DNA from: a virus
Strand: one strand, 5' to 3'
IMG/VR virus record: IMGVR_UViG_3300030107_000680
Location: 1-23,106 of that record
DNA: 23,106 nucleotides
Numbering within the stretch: position 1 is the stretch's first letter; every line of letters begins with the position of its first letter. Below the pieces are notes generated by a model, which searched no databases, was not told the origin of the DNA, and worked only from the letters and a program-made list of their open reading frames with translations. Of the stretch, positions 1 through 9,100 are shown one piece after another. Position numbers and translations under genes: made by a program.

Positions 1-462
1 GCTAACTTAAACAACAGACAGCAAGCACAAGCACAACAAGCACAGGCGTTCCTGCAGATGGACATGGCTAACTTAGACAACGAACAACAAGCTGTTATGT
101 TTGAAGCACAATCATTAGTACAAAGTGTGTTCTCTGATCAAGCTGCAGAAAATGCACAGCTACAGTTTAACGCTGAGAGTATCAACCAAGTTAACCAGTT
201 CTTTGATAGTTTGTCTACACAAGTTAATCAGTTTAATATAGCACAAAGCAACGCTATGGAGCAGTTTAATGCAGGTGAAGAAAACTCTATGGCTAAGTTT
301 CAAGCTGAACTAGACAATCAGCGTGATTTATTTAACTCACAGAACGAACTGGTAATAGCACAGGCTAACACAGCGTGGAGACAATCTATAGCTACAGCTA
401 ATACGGCTGCACTAAACGAAGCTAACATGGCAGAGGTCATGGCTGCTAACGGCATGTCTATG
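1..462 (+). repeat. Fourteen tandem 33-base (11-codon) degenerate repeats
   Basis: Cutting the frame-1 translation every 11 residues gives fourteen aligned units without a gap. Position 1 is F or A in eleven of fourteen units, position 2 is mostly N, and the last position is mostly Q or M. Bases 1-27 and 67-93 also still resemble each other at DNA level, with a 66-base spacing (two units). Elsewhere the repeat survives mainly at protein level, so it is old or constrained by helix geometry. Confidence 0.75.
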
Positions 463-708
463 CAAGGCTTGGCTGAGTTGTGGCAACAAGAGCGTGACTT
501 AATGAACTTTGCGTGGACTACTGCAGAGAACGCTATGACTAGAGATCAAGAGTTAGTTATAGCTAAATTAAAAGAGGATGGTGACGCCGACACTGCTTTT
601 ATGTCTTCAGCAGGTAATTTCTTGTCAGCAGTAGTAGGTGCTTTTGCTCCTACATTTGGAAGAACAACTACCACTACAACAATAGCAGCAGCAACAGGTG
701 CAGAATAA
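1..708 (+). CDS. Virion protein with tandem 11-residue repeats (5' end outside window)
   Basis: The reading frame is open from base 1, so the gene is 5'-truncated and the ATG at 58 is probably internal. The visible 235 residues are rich in Gln, Asn and Ala. The first 154 split cleanly into fourteen 11-residue units, usually beginning FN or AN (FNIAQSNAMEQ, FNAGEENSMAK, ANTAWRQSIAT). This spacing is typical of long amphipathic helices or hendecad coiled coils. A Gly/Ala-rich hydrophobic stretch (SSAGNFLSAVVGAFAP) and a Thr/Ala tail close the protein. Similar Q/N/A-rich helical proteins, ending in an ELWQQERD-like segment, occur next to tail and internal core genes of marine podoviruses. A role as a structural or injected virion protein is inferred from that and from the downstream genes. 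The exact function is not recognised. Confidence 0.75.
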   Translation, partial: ANLNNRQQAQAQQAQAFLQMDMANLDNEQQAVMFEAQSLVQSVFSDQAAENAQLQFNAESINQVNQFFDSLSTQVNQFNIAQSNAMEQFNAGEENSMAKFQAELDNQRDLFNSQNELVIAQANTAWRQSIATANTAALNEANMAEVMAANGMSMQGLAELWQQERDLMNFAWTTAENAMTRDQELVIAKLKEDGDADTAFMSSAGNFLSAVVGAFAPTFGRTTTTTTIAAATGAE

Positions 709-723
709 CTAAGGGAATAGCTT

Positions 724-2904
724 ATGGCTAACTCACTAGATCAAATAATTCGAAACTTTTTTAATCGCATAACTGGCGGTGATGACGAAGAAACCGTTGC
801 AGAAACAAGGGCAGATCAAGGAGGTCTTATGGCTCCTCGTGTTGTGCGTCCAAGAGTAAGACCAGAAGATGTAGAACCTATAGGTGGTGCAATCACAGGT
901 GCAGCTAGTACAGGAAATATAGCTTTAAAAAGATTTGTAGATGGACTAAACGAAGCTACAAAGATAGATGTTTCCCTGCGTCCACGAGCACGTCCTTTAG
1001 AAAATACTTTAATAGATGCAAACTTATCAGCAGATACATTACAGCTTAAACACAATATGCCTTTGTATAAGTTTCAACAAGAAAACGAAACAGGGTCTGA
1101 CGATGGTTCAACAATAAAACTGTTTTCTGCGCCTACATCAGATGCGGCTATAGATGAGATTGAAGCAAAAACTTCTACAATCTTTAACAAAATAAAAGAA
1201 AAAGTTAAGGCTGATAGAAGAGGAATAGAAGCTTTAGACCCAGCTACTTCAGCTATGGCTTTAGGAGTAATACCTGTAAAAGGTAAAAGTTATACACCCA
1301 CCATAAAAGATGCTCAAATTATGTTAGATTCTGCAGGATATAATGTAGGTAAGATAGATGGTATTGATGGACCGTTGACTCAAGCTGCTGTAAAAGCGTT
1401 TCAAAAAGATGCAGGTTTTACAGGAAGAGATGTTGATGGTAAGTTTGGCCCCAAAACACTTGCAGCATTTATACAAAAAAATCCACAAATAACTAAAGAA
1501 GAGTTACCTAGTAAACCTTTATCTGAGCCTCTTGTAAAAAGACAAGAAACAGACACTATTAAAGTAACTAAAGCAATTACGAGGTTTCCTTATTTAAATA
1601 AAATAATTGATAATAAATATATAGATTTGGCAACATCTACGCCAGCTAAACTATTAATGAAAAATATAATGGGCTTAGACAGAAATATGTTAATGGGTAA
1701 CACGCCTATACCCATAACGGAAACATCTTTTAAAGAAGACGAGTTGCAACACTTTAGAAATATGTGGAATAAATATGGTGCAGGATTAATAACAAAAGGA
1801 CAGCAAATAGATAGCGTAAATGACGCTATGAATATAATAACAGGTAAAGATAAAGCACCATATGGTTTACCTGCAGATATTAGAGCGTATTATTCTGTAG
1901 GAGATACAAATTTATATCAAGATGAAAATGGAGATGTAATATTAAAAGATATATATGACTATAATCTGTACACTGATTACACTGCAGACCCAATAATAAA
2001 TCCAGACACAGGTGAAAAAGAATATCCTAGATTAAAAACAGAAGAGTTTGAAGCACCAGAGTTAGGATTTTCTACAGCTAAAGGTATAAAAGATACACTA
2101 CAAGCATTTACTAGTGGCAAGATAGGTTTTCTATCAGCCGCACACAATCTAGGTTTTTTATTGGGTAGTAGAGATTATCAAGATCCTGAGAAAGATCAAG
2201 GAACACCTATGTTAATTAATCTTGGTAATCCTGAAACATGGGATGAAGAGGGAAAACCAAAAGCTTCAGAAGATATAGATATTATGGGGCTTCCTAAAGG
2301 AGAGGGTTTAATGACAAAGCCCAAATCTAGGCCAGAAGATTTAGAACCTATAGAACCTGAAGATAGTGTAAAAATAGGAAATCTAGAAATATTGATGAAA
2401 GATAGAACGCAAATACCTGCAGAAGGCAAATTAAAAATTTCTCTTGATTTTAATTCTTTTGCTGGTGGAAAAGGTGTTGAAATAATAATTCCAGATGATG
2501 CTTCCTCAGAAGTAATAGCTGCTGCTAAAAAATATGTTGCAGGAGTAAAAGATTTTTTTGATGCAAATGGTTATGGTAATTATAAAATAAGAGATGGTGG
2601 TAAGTATGGTTCAGGTATTTATACTACATCTGAAAATAAAAAAAGACGTGACAGTAATTTAGGAGGAGTATCAAATACTATTCATACAGAACCTTTCTTT
2701 CATCAAGACGCTAAAGCAGAGAAAATCGTAGATGAAAACTTTGAAAGTTTTGCTAAGTTGCATTTAGATGCATTTGGTGATTTATCTGCAAGGATGATTA
2801 TACCTCACGGCGCAAAAGGTAATCCTGTGGGTGCTTCCTCTAAAACTTTTGGAAATGAATATGAGTACGGTAAACGTATGATAGATACTCTAATGAGGTC
2901 TTAA
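724..2904 (+). CDS. Peptidoglycan-binding-domain virion protein, possible cell-wall hydrolase
   Basis: This 726-residue protein starts at an ATG preceded by AAGGGA. A PG_binding_1-like domain spans about residues 192-254, with the usual DAQIMLDSAGY, IDGIDGPLTQAAVKAFQ and DGKFGPKTLAA pattern; this family binds peptidoglycan in hydrolases and virion proteins. The C-terminal 180 residues look like a compact separate domain with GVSNTIHTEPFF (His654, Glu656); it resembles phage cell-wall hydrolase domains, but I cannot assign it to a family. Low-complexity Pro/Arg segments occur at 33-52 (GGLMAPR to RPEDVEP), 82-92 and 528-545 (GLMTKPKSRPEDLEP). The middle and C-terminal parts are far more AT-rich than the first 100 bases of the gene. 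In-frame ATGs at 829 and 2311 each have a good ribosome-binding sequence, so shorter products are possible. It sits 3 bases before the holin-like gene. Binding role likely; catalysis uncertain. Confidence 0.65.
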   Translation: MANSLDQIIRNFFNRITGGDDEETVAETRADQGGLMAPRVVRPRVRPEDVEPIGGAITGAASTGNIALKRFVDGLNEATKIDVSLRPRARPLENTLIDANLSADTLQLKHNMPLYKFQQENETGSDDGSTIKLFSAPTSDAAIDEIEAKTSTIFNKIKEKVKADRRGIEALDPATSAMALGVIPVKGKSYTPTIKDAQIMLDSAGYNVGKIDGIDGPLTQAAVKAFQKDAGFTGRDVDGKFGPKTLAAFIQKNPQITKEELPSKPLSEPLVKRQETDTIKVTKAITRFPYLNKIIDNKYIDLATSTPAKLLMKNIMGLDRNMLMGNTPIPITETSFKEDELQHFRNMWNKYGAGLITKGQQIDSVNDAMNIITGKDKAPYGLPADIRAYYSVGDTNLYQDENGDVILKDIYDYNLYTDYTADPIINPDTGEKEYPRLKTEEFEAPELGFSTAKGIKDTLQAFTSGKIGFLSAAHNLGFLLGSRDYQDPEKDQGTPMLINLGNPETWDEEGKPKASEDIDIMGLPKGEGLMTKPKSRPEDLEPIEPEDSVKIGNLEILMKDRTQIPAEGKLKISLDFNSFAGGKGVEIIIPDDASSEVIAAAKKYVAGVKDFFDANGYGNYKIRDGGKYGSGIYTTSENKKRRDSNLGGVSNTIHTEPFFHQDAKAEKIVDENFESFAKLHLDAFGDLSARMIIPHGAKGNPVGASSKTFGNEYEYGKRMIDTLMRS
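819..831 (+). promoter_or_regulatory. Internal Shine-Dalgarno and in-frame ATG (codon 36)
   Basis: AAGGAGGT followed by CTT and ATG lies in frame inside the 726-residue gene and is a stronger ribosome-binding sequence than the one before the annotated start. The same bases encode the Gly-Gly-Leu-Met motif, so the resemblance may be a by-product of the codons. Use as a second start is only possible, not shown. Confidence 0.3.
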
Positions 2905-2907
2905 CTA

Positions 2908-3351
2908 ATGCTAGGCTTACCACTAGAACTTATAACTATGCTCTTCTCTACCTTGCTAGGTGGAGTGATGTCTATCTGGGGTCAAAGCATGAAGAACCGC
3001 CAAGAGCAAAACAAGATGATGCTTCAGACTGCACAGTTTAGAGCAGATCAAGTTAACACAGCAAGAGAGGCAGGTAAGAACGACAGTCACTTTGCTTGGA
3101 CACGTAGGCTTATAGCTTTGGCTGCTGTGTTTAGCATCATAGTACTACCAAAGTTAGTAGCTGTGTTCTATCCTGAAGTAGGCGTATATGTAGGATACAC
3201 AGAGGCAACAGGTGGAGTTTGGAACTGGTTGTTTGGACCAGACGAAGCAATTAAGTGGAAGATGGCACAAGGCTTTGTGATAACGCCACTAGACACACAT
3301 ATAGTATCAGCGATTGTAGGGCTGTACTTTGGTGCAGGATTTACTAAGTAG
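2908..3351 (+). CDS. Three-helix membrane protein, holin candidate
   Basis: This 147-residue protein has three hydrophobic segments: about 5-24, 67-88 and 129-145. Between the first two is a charged, Gln-rich stretch (KNRQEQNKMM to AREAGKNDSHF), which could be a helical hairpin outside the membrane. Size, three helices and a position between a peptidoglycan-binding protein and further virion genes fit the 3-TM holin type known from alphaproteobacterial phages and gene transfer agents. Holins form lesions in the inner membrane that time lysis. No sequence motif is diagnostic for holins, so the call rests on topology and context. The start overlaps no other gene and follows the previous stop by three bases, with GAGGT upstream inside the preceding gene. 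It could instead be another membrane-inserted virion or injection protein. Confidence 0.5.
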   Translation: MLGLPLELITMLFSTLLGGVMSIWGQSMKNRQEQNKMMLQTAQFRADQVNTAREAGKNDSHFAWTRRLIALAAVFSIIVLPKLVAVFYPEVGVYVGYTEATGGVWNWLFGPDEAIKWKMAQGFVITPLDTHIVSAIVGLYFGAGFTK

Positions 3352-3360
3352 GAAAATGAA

Positions 3361-4041
3361 ATGGCAGCATCTGTATTTAATGGTTCACTACCTGGAAACT
3401 CTTTAACGACACACGCTACAGGTGATCGTCCTTGGGAACGTCCACCACAACTTAATAGTGTTGAGGAGTCTCTAGGTTTTTATATGACACAGCTTTCAGA
3501 TCAAGACACACTAGATGACCTACTAGTTGCTATACAGTCAGGTGTTCCTATTAAACCTTTAGTAGAGGCTCTTTATACATCCAGTGTTATGAAGGGTGTG
3601 CATAGTTTAGACGTAGGTTTACTGATTGCTCCAGCGCTCATGGAATACTTTGCTGCTGTAGCAGATAGCTACGATATAGAGTATAAGTTTTCTAATCGTG
3701 ATCCTAAGAAAGAGATGCTACAAAAAGAACGTGCAAGAGTTACCATGCTACTTGATGCAGCTATAAACAGAGCAGAAGAGCAAGACACGGTAGACGAAGG
3801 CACAGAGTTACTTAGAGACATGGCAGAGTACACTAGAAGTGATATGTCTAGAGCAGAGGCAGCAGATGTTGCACCTGAAGAAAATATAGAAGAAACTGAA
3901 CCAGAAGCAGATGTGCCTATGGATGAACCTGTAGAAGTAGAGCAAAATCCAGATATGGATCAAGCACCACAACCACAACAAGAAGAAGAAGTACCACCAA
4001 AGCAGCCAATGCAAGGTGGTGGTCTAATGGCAAGAGGATAA
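3361..4041 (+). CDS. Conserved acidic hypothetical protein with C-terminal GGGLMARG
   Basis: This 226-residue protein has a folded N-terminal part (about 1-150) and a disordered, strongly acidic, Pro/Gln-rich tail that ends PMQGGGLMARG. The N-terminus (FNGSLPGNSLT followed by DRPWERPPQ) is a pattern I recognise from uncharacterised proteins in many marine podo- and myoviruses, where it lies with virion genes. No enzyme motif is visible. The acidic tail could be an assembly or packing region that binds basic partners, by analogy only. The final bases AAGAGGATAA provide the ribosome-binding sequence for the next gene, 6 bases on. The terminal GGLM motif recurs in both large neighbours. Function unknown; the gene itself is secure because of its length, start signal (TAGGAAA before the ATG) and tight packing. 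Confidence 0.8.
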   Translation: MAASVFNGSLPGNSLTTHATGDRPWERPPQLNSVEESLGFYMTQLSDQDTLDDLLVAIQSGVPIKPLVEALYTSSVMKGVHSLDVGLLIAPALMEYFAAVADSYDIEYKFSNRDPKKEMLQKERARVTMLLDAAINRAEEQDTVDEGTELLRDMAEYTRSDMSRAEAADVAPEENIEETEPEADVPMDEPVEVEQNPDMDQAPQPQQEEEVPPKQPMQGGGLMARG

Positions 4042-4047
4042 ACTACT

Positions 4048-5526
4048 ATGGCTAATTGGAAAGCTTTTGCTGCAGGGTTTTTGTCTGACCAAGCAAGTCA
4101 AATTAACGAGCGTGTTGCACGAGCACAAGAATACGAAGATAAACAGAGAGAAGAGTTTGAGCGTAGTAAAGCTACCTTTAAAAAAAGGCTAGGCGTAGTT
4201 AACAACACTCTCATGCCTACTGTTAGTAATTTAAAAAGACTAGGTGCTACAGATATGCAAATTAGGGCTGCAGTAGCTAATGGACCAGAGACTATAATGG
4301 AGTTTTACGACACATTGGACACTGCAGCTAAAGGTATGAATAAAGACAGGTTGACTGTATCAGAGATAGATGCACTTGTTGATATGCCAGAAACTTTTGT
4401 AGGCAGAGATGATTTATCGTTACACGAATTTATTGCACAGACATATGGTTTAACTAAGCCTGACATAGGAAGCACTAAAGACCCTAACAGAAGTTTCTTA
4501 TCTAGAGCACTAGGTTTAAACTTACAAGATCAGGTACGTGCTAACTTAGATAGAGAGGCTCGTTACAATGGTTACTCTATAATGGACTTAAACGAGTTAG
4601 CTGCAGAAGATGCTTACAATAGTCTAGTGCCTAACACATATTTTAGACTTACGCCAGGTAAAACTTATAGTGCGCCTGACGTGCTTGATGATTTTAATAG
4701 AGCTATTGCAGTAACAAGAAGACAAGTGCAGGATGATGAAGCGTATAAAGATTTAAAGATAAAAGACGCTGATGCAGCAGCAAATATGATGGAAAACTCT
4801 TTATATCCTATTATAGAGGCATACACTAGAGATTACGGCATAAACTTTTTAAACGATAAAAAGTTATACGGTTTAGAAACCCTTCTTCCAAACAGATTTA
4901 AAGAGCTAAGAACTGTACTACCTGACGTAGAAACTGCAAACGCGATAATAACTGAGTCACTAGGAGATGGTGGTGCAACTGCATCAGCCCCTTACGTAGG
5001 TGAAGATGGAAAAACCAAACTTGCTACTTTTACTATGGATATAGATGGTAATGTTGTGTCAGGTAAAATAGGAAATCAATCTTTGATGCCTGAAGACGCA
5101 GATAAAGTATTTAGAGATTTAGTGGCTGGCGGTTATATAAAAGATGTTAGTTTTTCTAAAGGTGTAGAGGGTTCTTTAGTAACTGAAGACGATGTGTTTC
5201 CTGATACTAGAACAGTAGATAGTGCGTTTATACAAGCAGACGAAGGTGGGTTACTTAAACCTAGAATAGACGCTCCACCAAGACCAGAAAAAGACCCTCC
5301 CTTTTTTAGAAGACTTAATGTAGGAGGTAAAGAGGCAGAGGATATTCTTAAAGGTGCATACACTACTGCTCAATTAGCTAAATCATTAACACAAAAAGCT
5401 TGGGATGATTTATTTGGAGACACGCATAATCCAGATGGATCACTAAAAGACCCTGATGCAGCTTCTAGGATAGGTGATATAAACATAACAAAAGTTCCTG
5501 AAAGAGATGAAGATGATAGCCGTTGA
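4048..5526 (+). CDS. Likely virion structural protein of unknown function (492 aa)
   Basis: This mostly helical, charged protein begins MANWKAFAAGFLSDQ and continues with a Glu/Arg-rich, coiled-coil-prone stretch to about residue 50. No catalytic motif is visible. Near residue 400 a flexible Pro-rich segment begins with GGLLKPR and continues APPRPEKDPP, matching the linear motif in the 726-residue protein and the end of the 226-residue protein. The last 80 residues are hydrophilic. Position in the virion cluster and the shared motif suggest a core, tail or ejected protein. I do not recognise a family with a known role. The start has AGAGGA upstream at suitable spacing, supplied by the end of the previous gene. 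Confidence 0.7.
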   Translation: MANWKAFAAGFLSDQASQINERVARAQEYEDKQREEFERSKATFKKRLGVVNNTLMPTVSNLKRLGATDMQIRAAVANGPETIMEFYDTLDTAAKGMNKDRLTVSEIDALVDMPETFVGRDDLSLHEFIAQTYGLTKPDIGSTKDPNRSFLSRALGLNLQDQVRANLDREARYNGYSIMDLNELAAEDAYNSLVPNTYFRLTPGKTYSAPDVLDDFNRAIAVTRRQVQDDEAYKDLKIKDADAAANMMENSLYPIIEAYTRDYGINFLNDKKLYGLETLLPNRFKELRTVLPDVETANAIITESLGDGGATASAPYVGEDGKTKLATFTMDIDGNVVSGKIGNQSLMPEDADKVFRDLVAGGYIKDVSFSKGVEGSLVTEDDVFPDTRTVDSAFIQADEGGLLKPRIDAPPRPEKDPPFFRRLNVGGKEAEDILKGAYTTAQLAKSLTQKAWDDLFGDTHNPDGSLKDPDAASRIGDINITKVPERDEDDSR

Positions 5527-5545
5527 TTACTATTTACAAAACTAG

Positions 5546-5574
5546 TTGACAAAATTATAAAAATAGTGTAAGGT
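5546..5574 (+). promoter_or_regulatory. Putative sigma70-like promoter before the glucosaminidase gene
   Basis: A perfect -35 box TTGACA (5546-5551) is followed by a 17-base AT-rich spacer and a weak -10, TAAGGT (5569-5574). It lies in the only sizeable gap (about 70 bases) of the plus-strand cluster and points at the glucosaminidase and the 1200-residue gene. The -10 matches the consensus poorly, so this is moderate evidence. A TATAAT at 5588 has no good -35 and sits too close to the start codon. Confidence 0.45.
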
Positions 5575-5595
5575 CAATAAGAGCGAGTATAATAA

Positions 5596-6195
5596 ATGGT
5601 AAGACACATAATGGCGTATTCTTTAGTATTTGGTATAGGTTTGCTTACAGGAACTGGACTTATGATGGACGTAAGTCATAAAGATTATGCACCTGTAATA
5701 GAGGCACACGGCACATATCAAATAGAACAACCAAAACATAGTGGTTCTTTTAAAACTAAAGAAGAGTTTGTTTCTACTTTAAAACCACTAGCAGAAAAAC
5801 TATCTAAAGAGATAGGTATAGACGAGCGTATTATAATAGCACAGAGTGCCATCGAAACAGGTTGGGGTGCTAAAGTAAAAGGTAATAGCTTTTTTGGTAT
5901 AAAGGCACACGGCAAACCAGGTATATCTTTTATTACTCACGAAGTTATAAATGGTAAAAGAATTAAAATGTGGGATAGCTTTAGGGCTTATAGCAGTTTA
6001 GAAGAAAGCGTACAAGATTACGGTAAGTTTTTACAAACTAATCCTAGATATAGATATTTTTTAGCAGCTAAAACAGTTGACGAACAAATAAAAGCTTTGG
6101 GTAAATCAGGATACGCAACAGACCCTAATTATGCTAAGAAGATTAAACGTATTGTCAAAGGACCGACGCTTAAAAGACTAGGTGGATATACATGA
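5596..6195 (+). CDS. Membrane-anchored or secreted endo-beta-N-acetylglucosaminidase (GH73-like)
   Basis: This 199-residue enzyme would cut the glycan strands of peptidoglycan. Residues 51-190 match the glucosaminidase fold (FlgJ C-terminal/GH73): AQSAIETGWG with the likely catalytic Glu87, NSFFGIK at 97-103, WDSFRAYSSLEES at 126-138, and GYATDPNYAKKI at 172-183. Residues 6-24 form one hydrophobic, Gly-rich segment after a short basic start, either an uncleaved signal-anchor of the signal-arrest-release type or a normal signal peptide. ATG codons 1 and 6 are both possible starts. A promoter-like site lies upstream. The stop overlaps the ATG of the 1200-residue internal protein by four bases (ATGA), so the two products are probably made together. 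It may be the lysis endolysin or a virion enzyme for DNA entry. Confidence 0.85.
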   Translation: MVRHIMAYSLVFGIGLLTGTGLMMDVSHKDYAPVIEAHGTYQIEQPKHSGSFKTKEEFVSTLKPLAEKLSKEIGIDERIIIAQSAIETGWGAKVKGNSFFGIKAHGKPGISFITHEVINGKRIKMWDSFRAYSSLEESVQDYGKFLQTNPRYRYFLAAKTVDEQIKALGKSGYATDPNYAKKIKRIVKGPTLKRLGGYT

Positions 6196-9100
6196 CAGAC
6201 ACTATTTCATACGAAGAGTTTAAAAAACTTTACAACGCAGGACGTTTTAGCGGTGGTAAAAAACCAAAGAACGCAACGACTATAACTATTAGTGAAGATA
6301 ATTTTGAAAGCGATATACCTGAAGGTGATAAATTAAAAAAGAAAGATCTGTATAGTTATAAGAATCTTAACACTATAAGAAACTACATGTCTAGAAGTAA
6401 GGGTGTAGATTACAAAACTGCTGATCCTGAAAAAGTTGTAGAGGATTTTGTAGATCACATGCGTTATTTTAATAGTAACTCTATATCTACTGCAGGAGAA
6501 GTAATGTTTGTTTCTCGTGGATCTGACGAGGACAAGTATGCAGCTAAAGAAGCGTATAAGTTATATGATAGTTTAGGTAACGTGTTTGTTAATGACGGTT
6601 TTTATGGTGCTGTAGATGGTGTATTTGATTATGTTTACTCTGCAGTTACAGACCCTACAAATTACTTGGGTGCGTTCACTGCTGGATACGGTAAAGCTGC
6701 AGCCGTTGGCATCAATCAATCTAGTCGAGCATTAGTTAAAAAAGCCGCATCAAATGCTATGTTAAAAGCCGCACGATCTGGTGCTACTAAAGAGATTGCA
6801 CAAAAAGCAGCAAAAGAAGCTGGTGAAGCTATGTCTCAAAAGATGATAGCTAACAGTGCTAAGAAAGAGGCTATAGCAAAACAGTCAGAACAAGCTGCAA
6901 AAGAAGCATACAGAATTGCCGTATCAAAAGCTGCATCTAAAGGTGCAGACGATTTTATAAAAGGGGAGTTTAAGAAACGAGGCAAAAGAGCCGTAGCTTA
7001 TACCACTGCTTATGATGCTTTGTTTGCAGGTGTACAAGCAGATGCAATACAAAATGTATATCTTGATGTAGGAGCACAAGATAAATACAACCATCTTGAA
7101 ACTGCTTTTTCTACTTTACTAGGTGGTGTAGGCGGTGGGTTGCACTATGCCTTTGGAAAGTTTGAGAGTAAGTCAGGGTTAGGTGCTGGTATGCAAGAGC
7201 TTAATGCTGCATCTCGTGCAAAGGAACAACCACTTAAGGTAATAAGTAACCTGCAAGATCAATTAAAAAAACTTAAAAATGATAAAGCTCCAAAGGAAAA
7301 GATAAAAATTATAGAAGCTAGAATTAGAGATCTTAAAAAGAAAACTATTGGTCCTAAGATTTTGAGTGACTCTGCACAAAAACAAGCAGAAAAGGTTATG
7401 AAAGAAAACCTAGATTCTTGGGCTTCTAAAGTAGAGCGTGGTACATACAAGCTAGGTAACGATGCAATGCCAGAGGGTATGCTGCACGAAATACTGTTTG
7501 GTGCTGACGGTAAAGGTGGGCTGCAAAAAATATTTATTGACAACGGTATAAAACTAAAACGTAACACAACCGTGTCAGACATGGCAACTAATATCATAAG
7601 ACACATGGATGATGACTATTTACAGGATCTATCAGAAACCATGTACGATGTGTCTAACATACACTTAGGTGATTTAGATGGTCTAGCTGTTGACATAGGA
7701 GATGTTATGGCTAGAGAGATCAGCAGAGCAGGTGGTACACTTTCTGTTATGTCTCAGTTTAGACGTGCCATAGATGGTGGTGTCGTGTCTGGTAACGAGA
7801 TACTTACGGACTCTCTAAATAATAAAGCTGTTAGAGATACTTTAGAAAGTGAGTTTAAGTTAGCTAAAAAAGCAAAGCCATTTACGTATGGACAAAGTCT
7901 TTGGAAACGTTTACTTGTGTCTTCACCTGCAACTACTGCAGCAAACGTTATGGGCTTTGGTCAGTTTTATGTAGGTCAAACAGTATCAGATATTTTAAGT
8001 GGTGGTATGTTAGCTGTTAGCGCTACGCTATTACACGGTGGAAAAAGAACAAAAGAAGGTAGAGAGCTTATAAGACAAGCAGGTGTATATAAGCAAATAC
8101 AAGCACAAAAAATGCTAAATTTATTAGATCCTTTTACTACACACAATGCGTACATGGACTTTTTAAATAAACATAAAGATGTAAAAGGTTTACTGCACGA
8201 AACTATTGGTGCTGCTGTTGAGCGTAGTTCTAAGCGTTATGGTATAGATGAAAACAACACCATAATCTACGGCAAGTATGGTGTAGAAAACTTTGCTAAA
8301 GCTGCTATGAATATTACTGGTGTTCGCATACAAGATAGTTTTACAAAATCTACTATGTTTATGACAGAGATGGATAAATATTTAAGATTAAAGTACGAGG
8401 GAAGAACGCTAACTGATGTTTTAAAAAAGGGAGACTTAGAGGTAATAGATGATGATGTCATAGGTGGTGCATTAGATACTACTATGCGTTCTGTATTTTC
8501 AAAAGATTACACTACAGATGATCAGGCACTTGCAATTGTAGCTAAAAGAGTAGAGCAGTTTTCAAACACACCAGGTTTAGGAACTATATTACCTTTTGGT
8601 AGATTTTTTAATAACGTAGTGGCTACAGCTTATCAATGGTCGCCTCTTAGTTTTTTACCTGCTGCTTCAAGGATTGCAAAAGGAGAGGGTATTAAAGCTA
8701 AAGAGGCACTATCACGTTCTATGGTAGGCACAGCAGCGTTGGGTATGGCTATGCTGCACTCAGAAAAACAGGAGCAAAAGGGATTAGCCTACAATGAAGT
8801 TGAAGTAGGTGGTGGTACAGTAGTAGATGTGCGTAATATATTTCCGTACTCTTTGTTTCTAGCTGTTGGTAGGGCTGCAAACTTAGCTAGAAAAGGTGAG
8901 AGAGTAGGTCAAGAAAACATAGAGGATGTAACTCAACAGCTTGCAGTAGGACAGTTTGCAAGAGATGCACAGTTTGGTAACGATCTTTACAACGTATTTG
9001 ATGTAATACTTAATGCTGATAGAAGTACAGAAGCTGGTGTATCTGCTATGTTAGATGCTATATACAAATCAAGTGGGGGTATAATAGCTGGATTTGCTAG

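Noticed and set aside
3808-4014. Minus-strand ORF rich in Trp, Phe, Leu and Cys opposite the acidic tail
   Set aside because: It is the reverse complement of Glu/Pro/Gln-rich codons; no start signal and implausible composition.
5588-5593. TATAAT as a -10 box before the glucosaminidase gene
   Set aside because: It has no -35 at proper spacing and would start transcription at or after the start codon.
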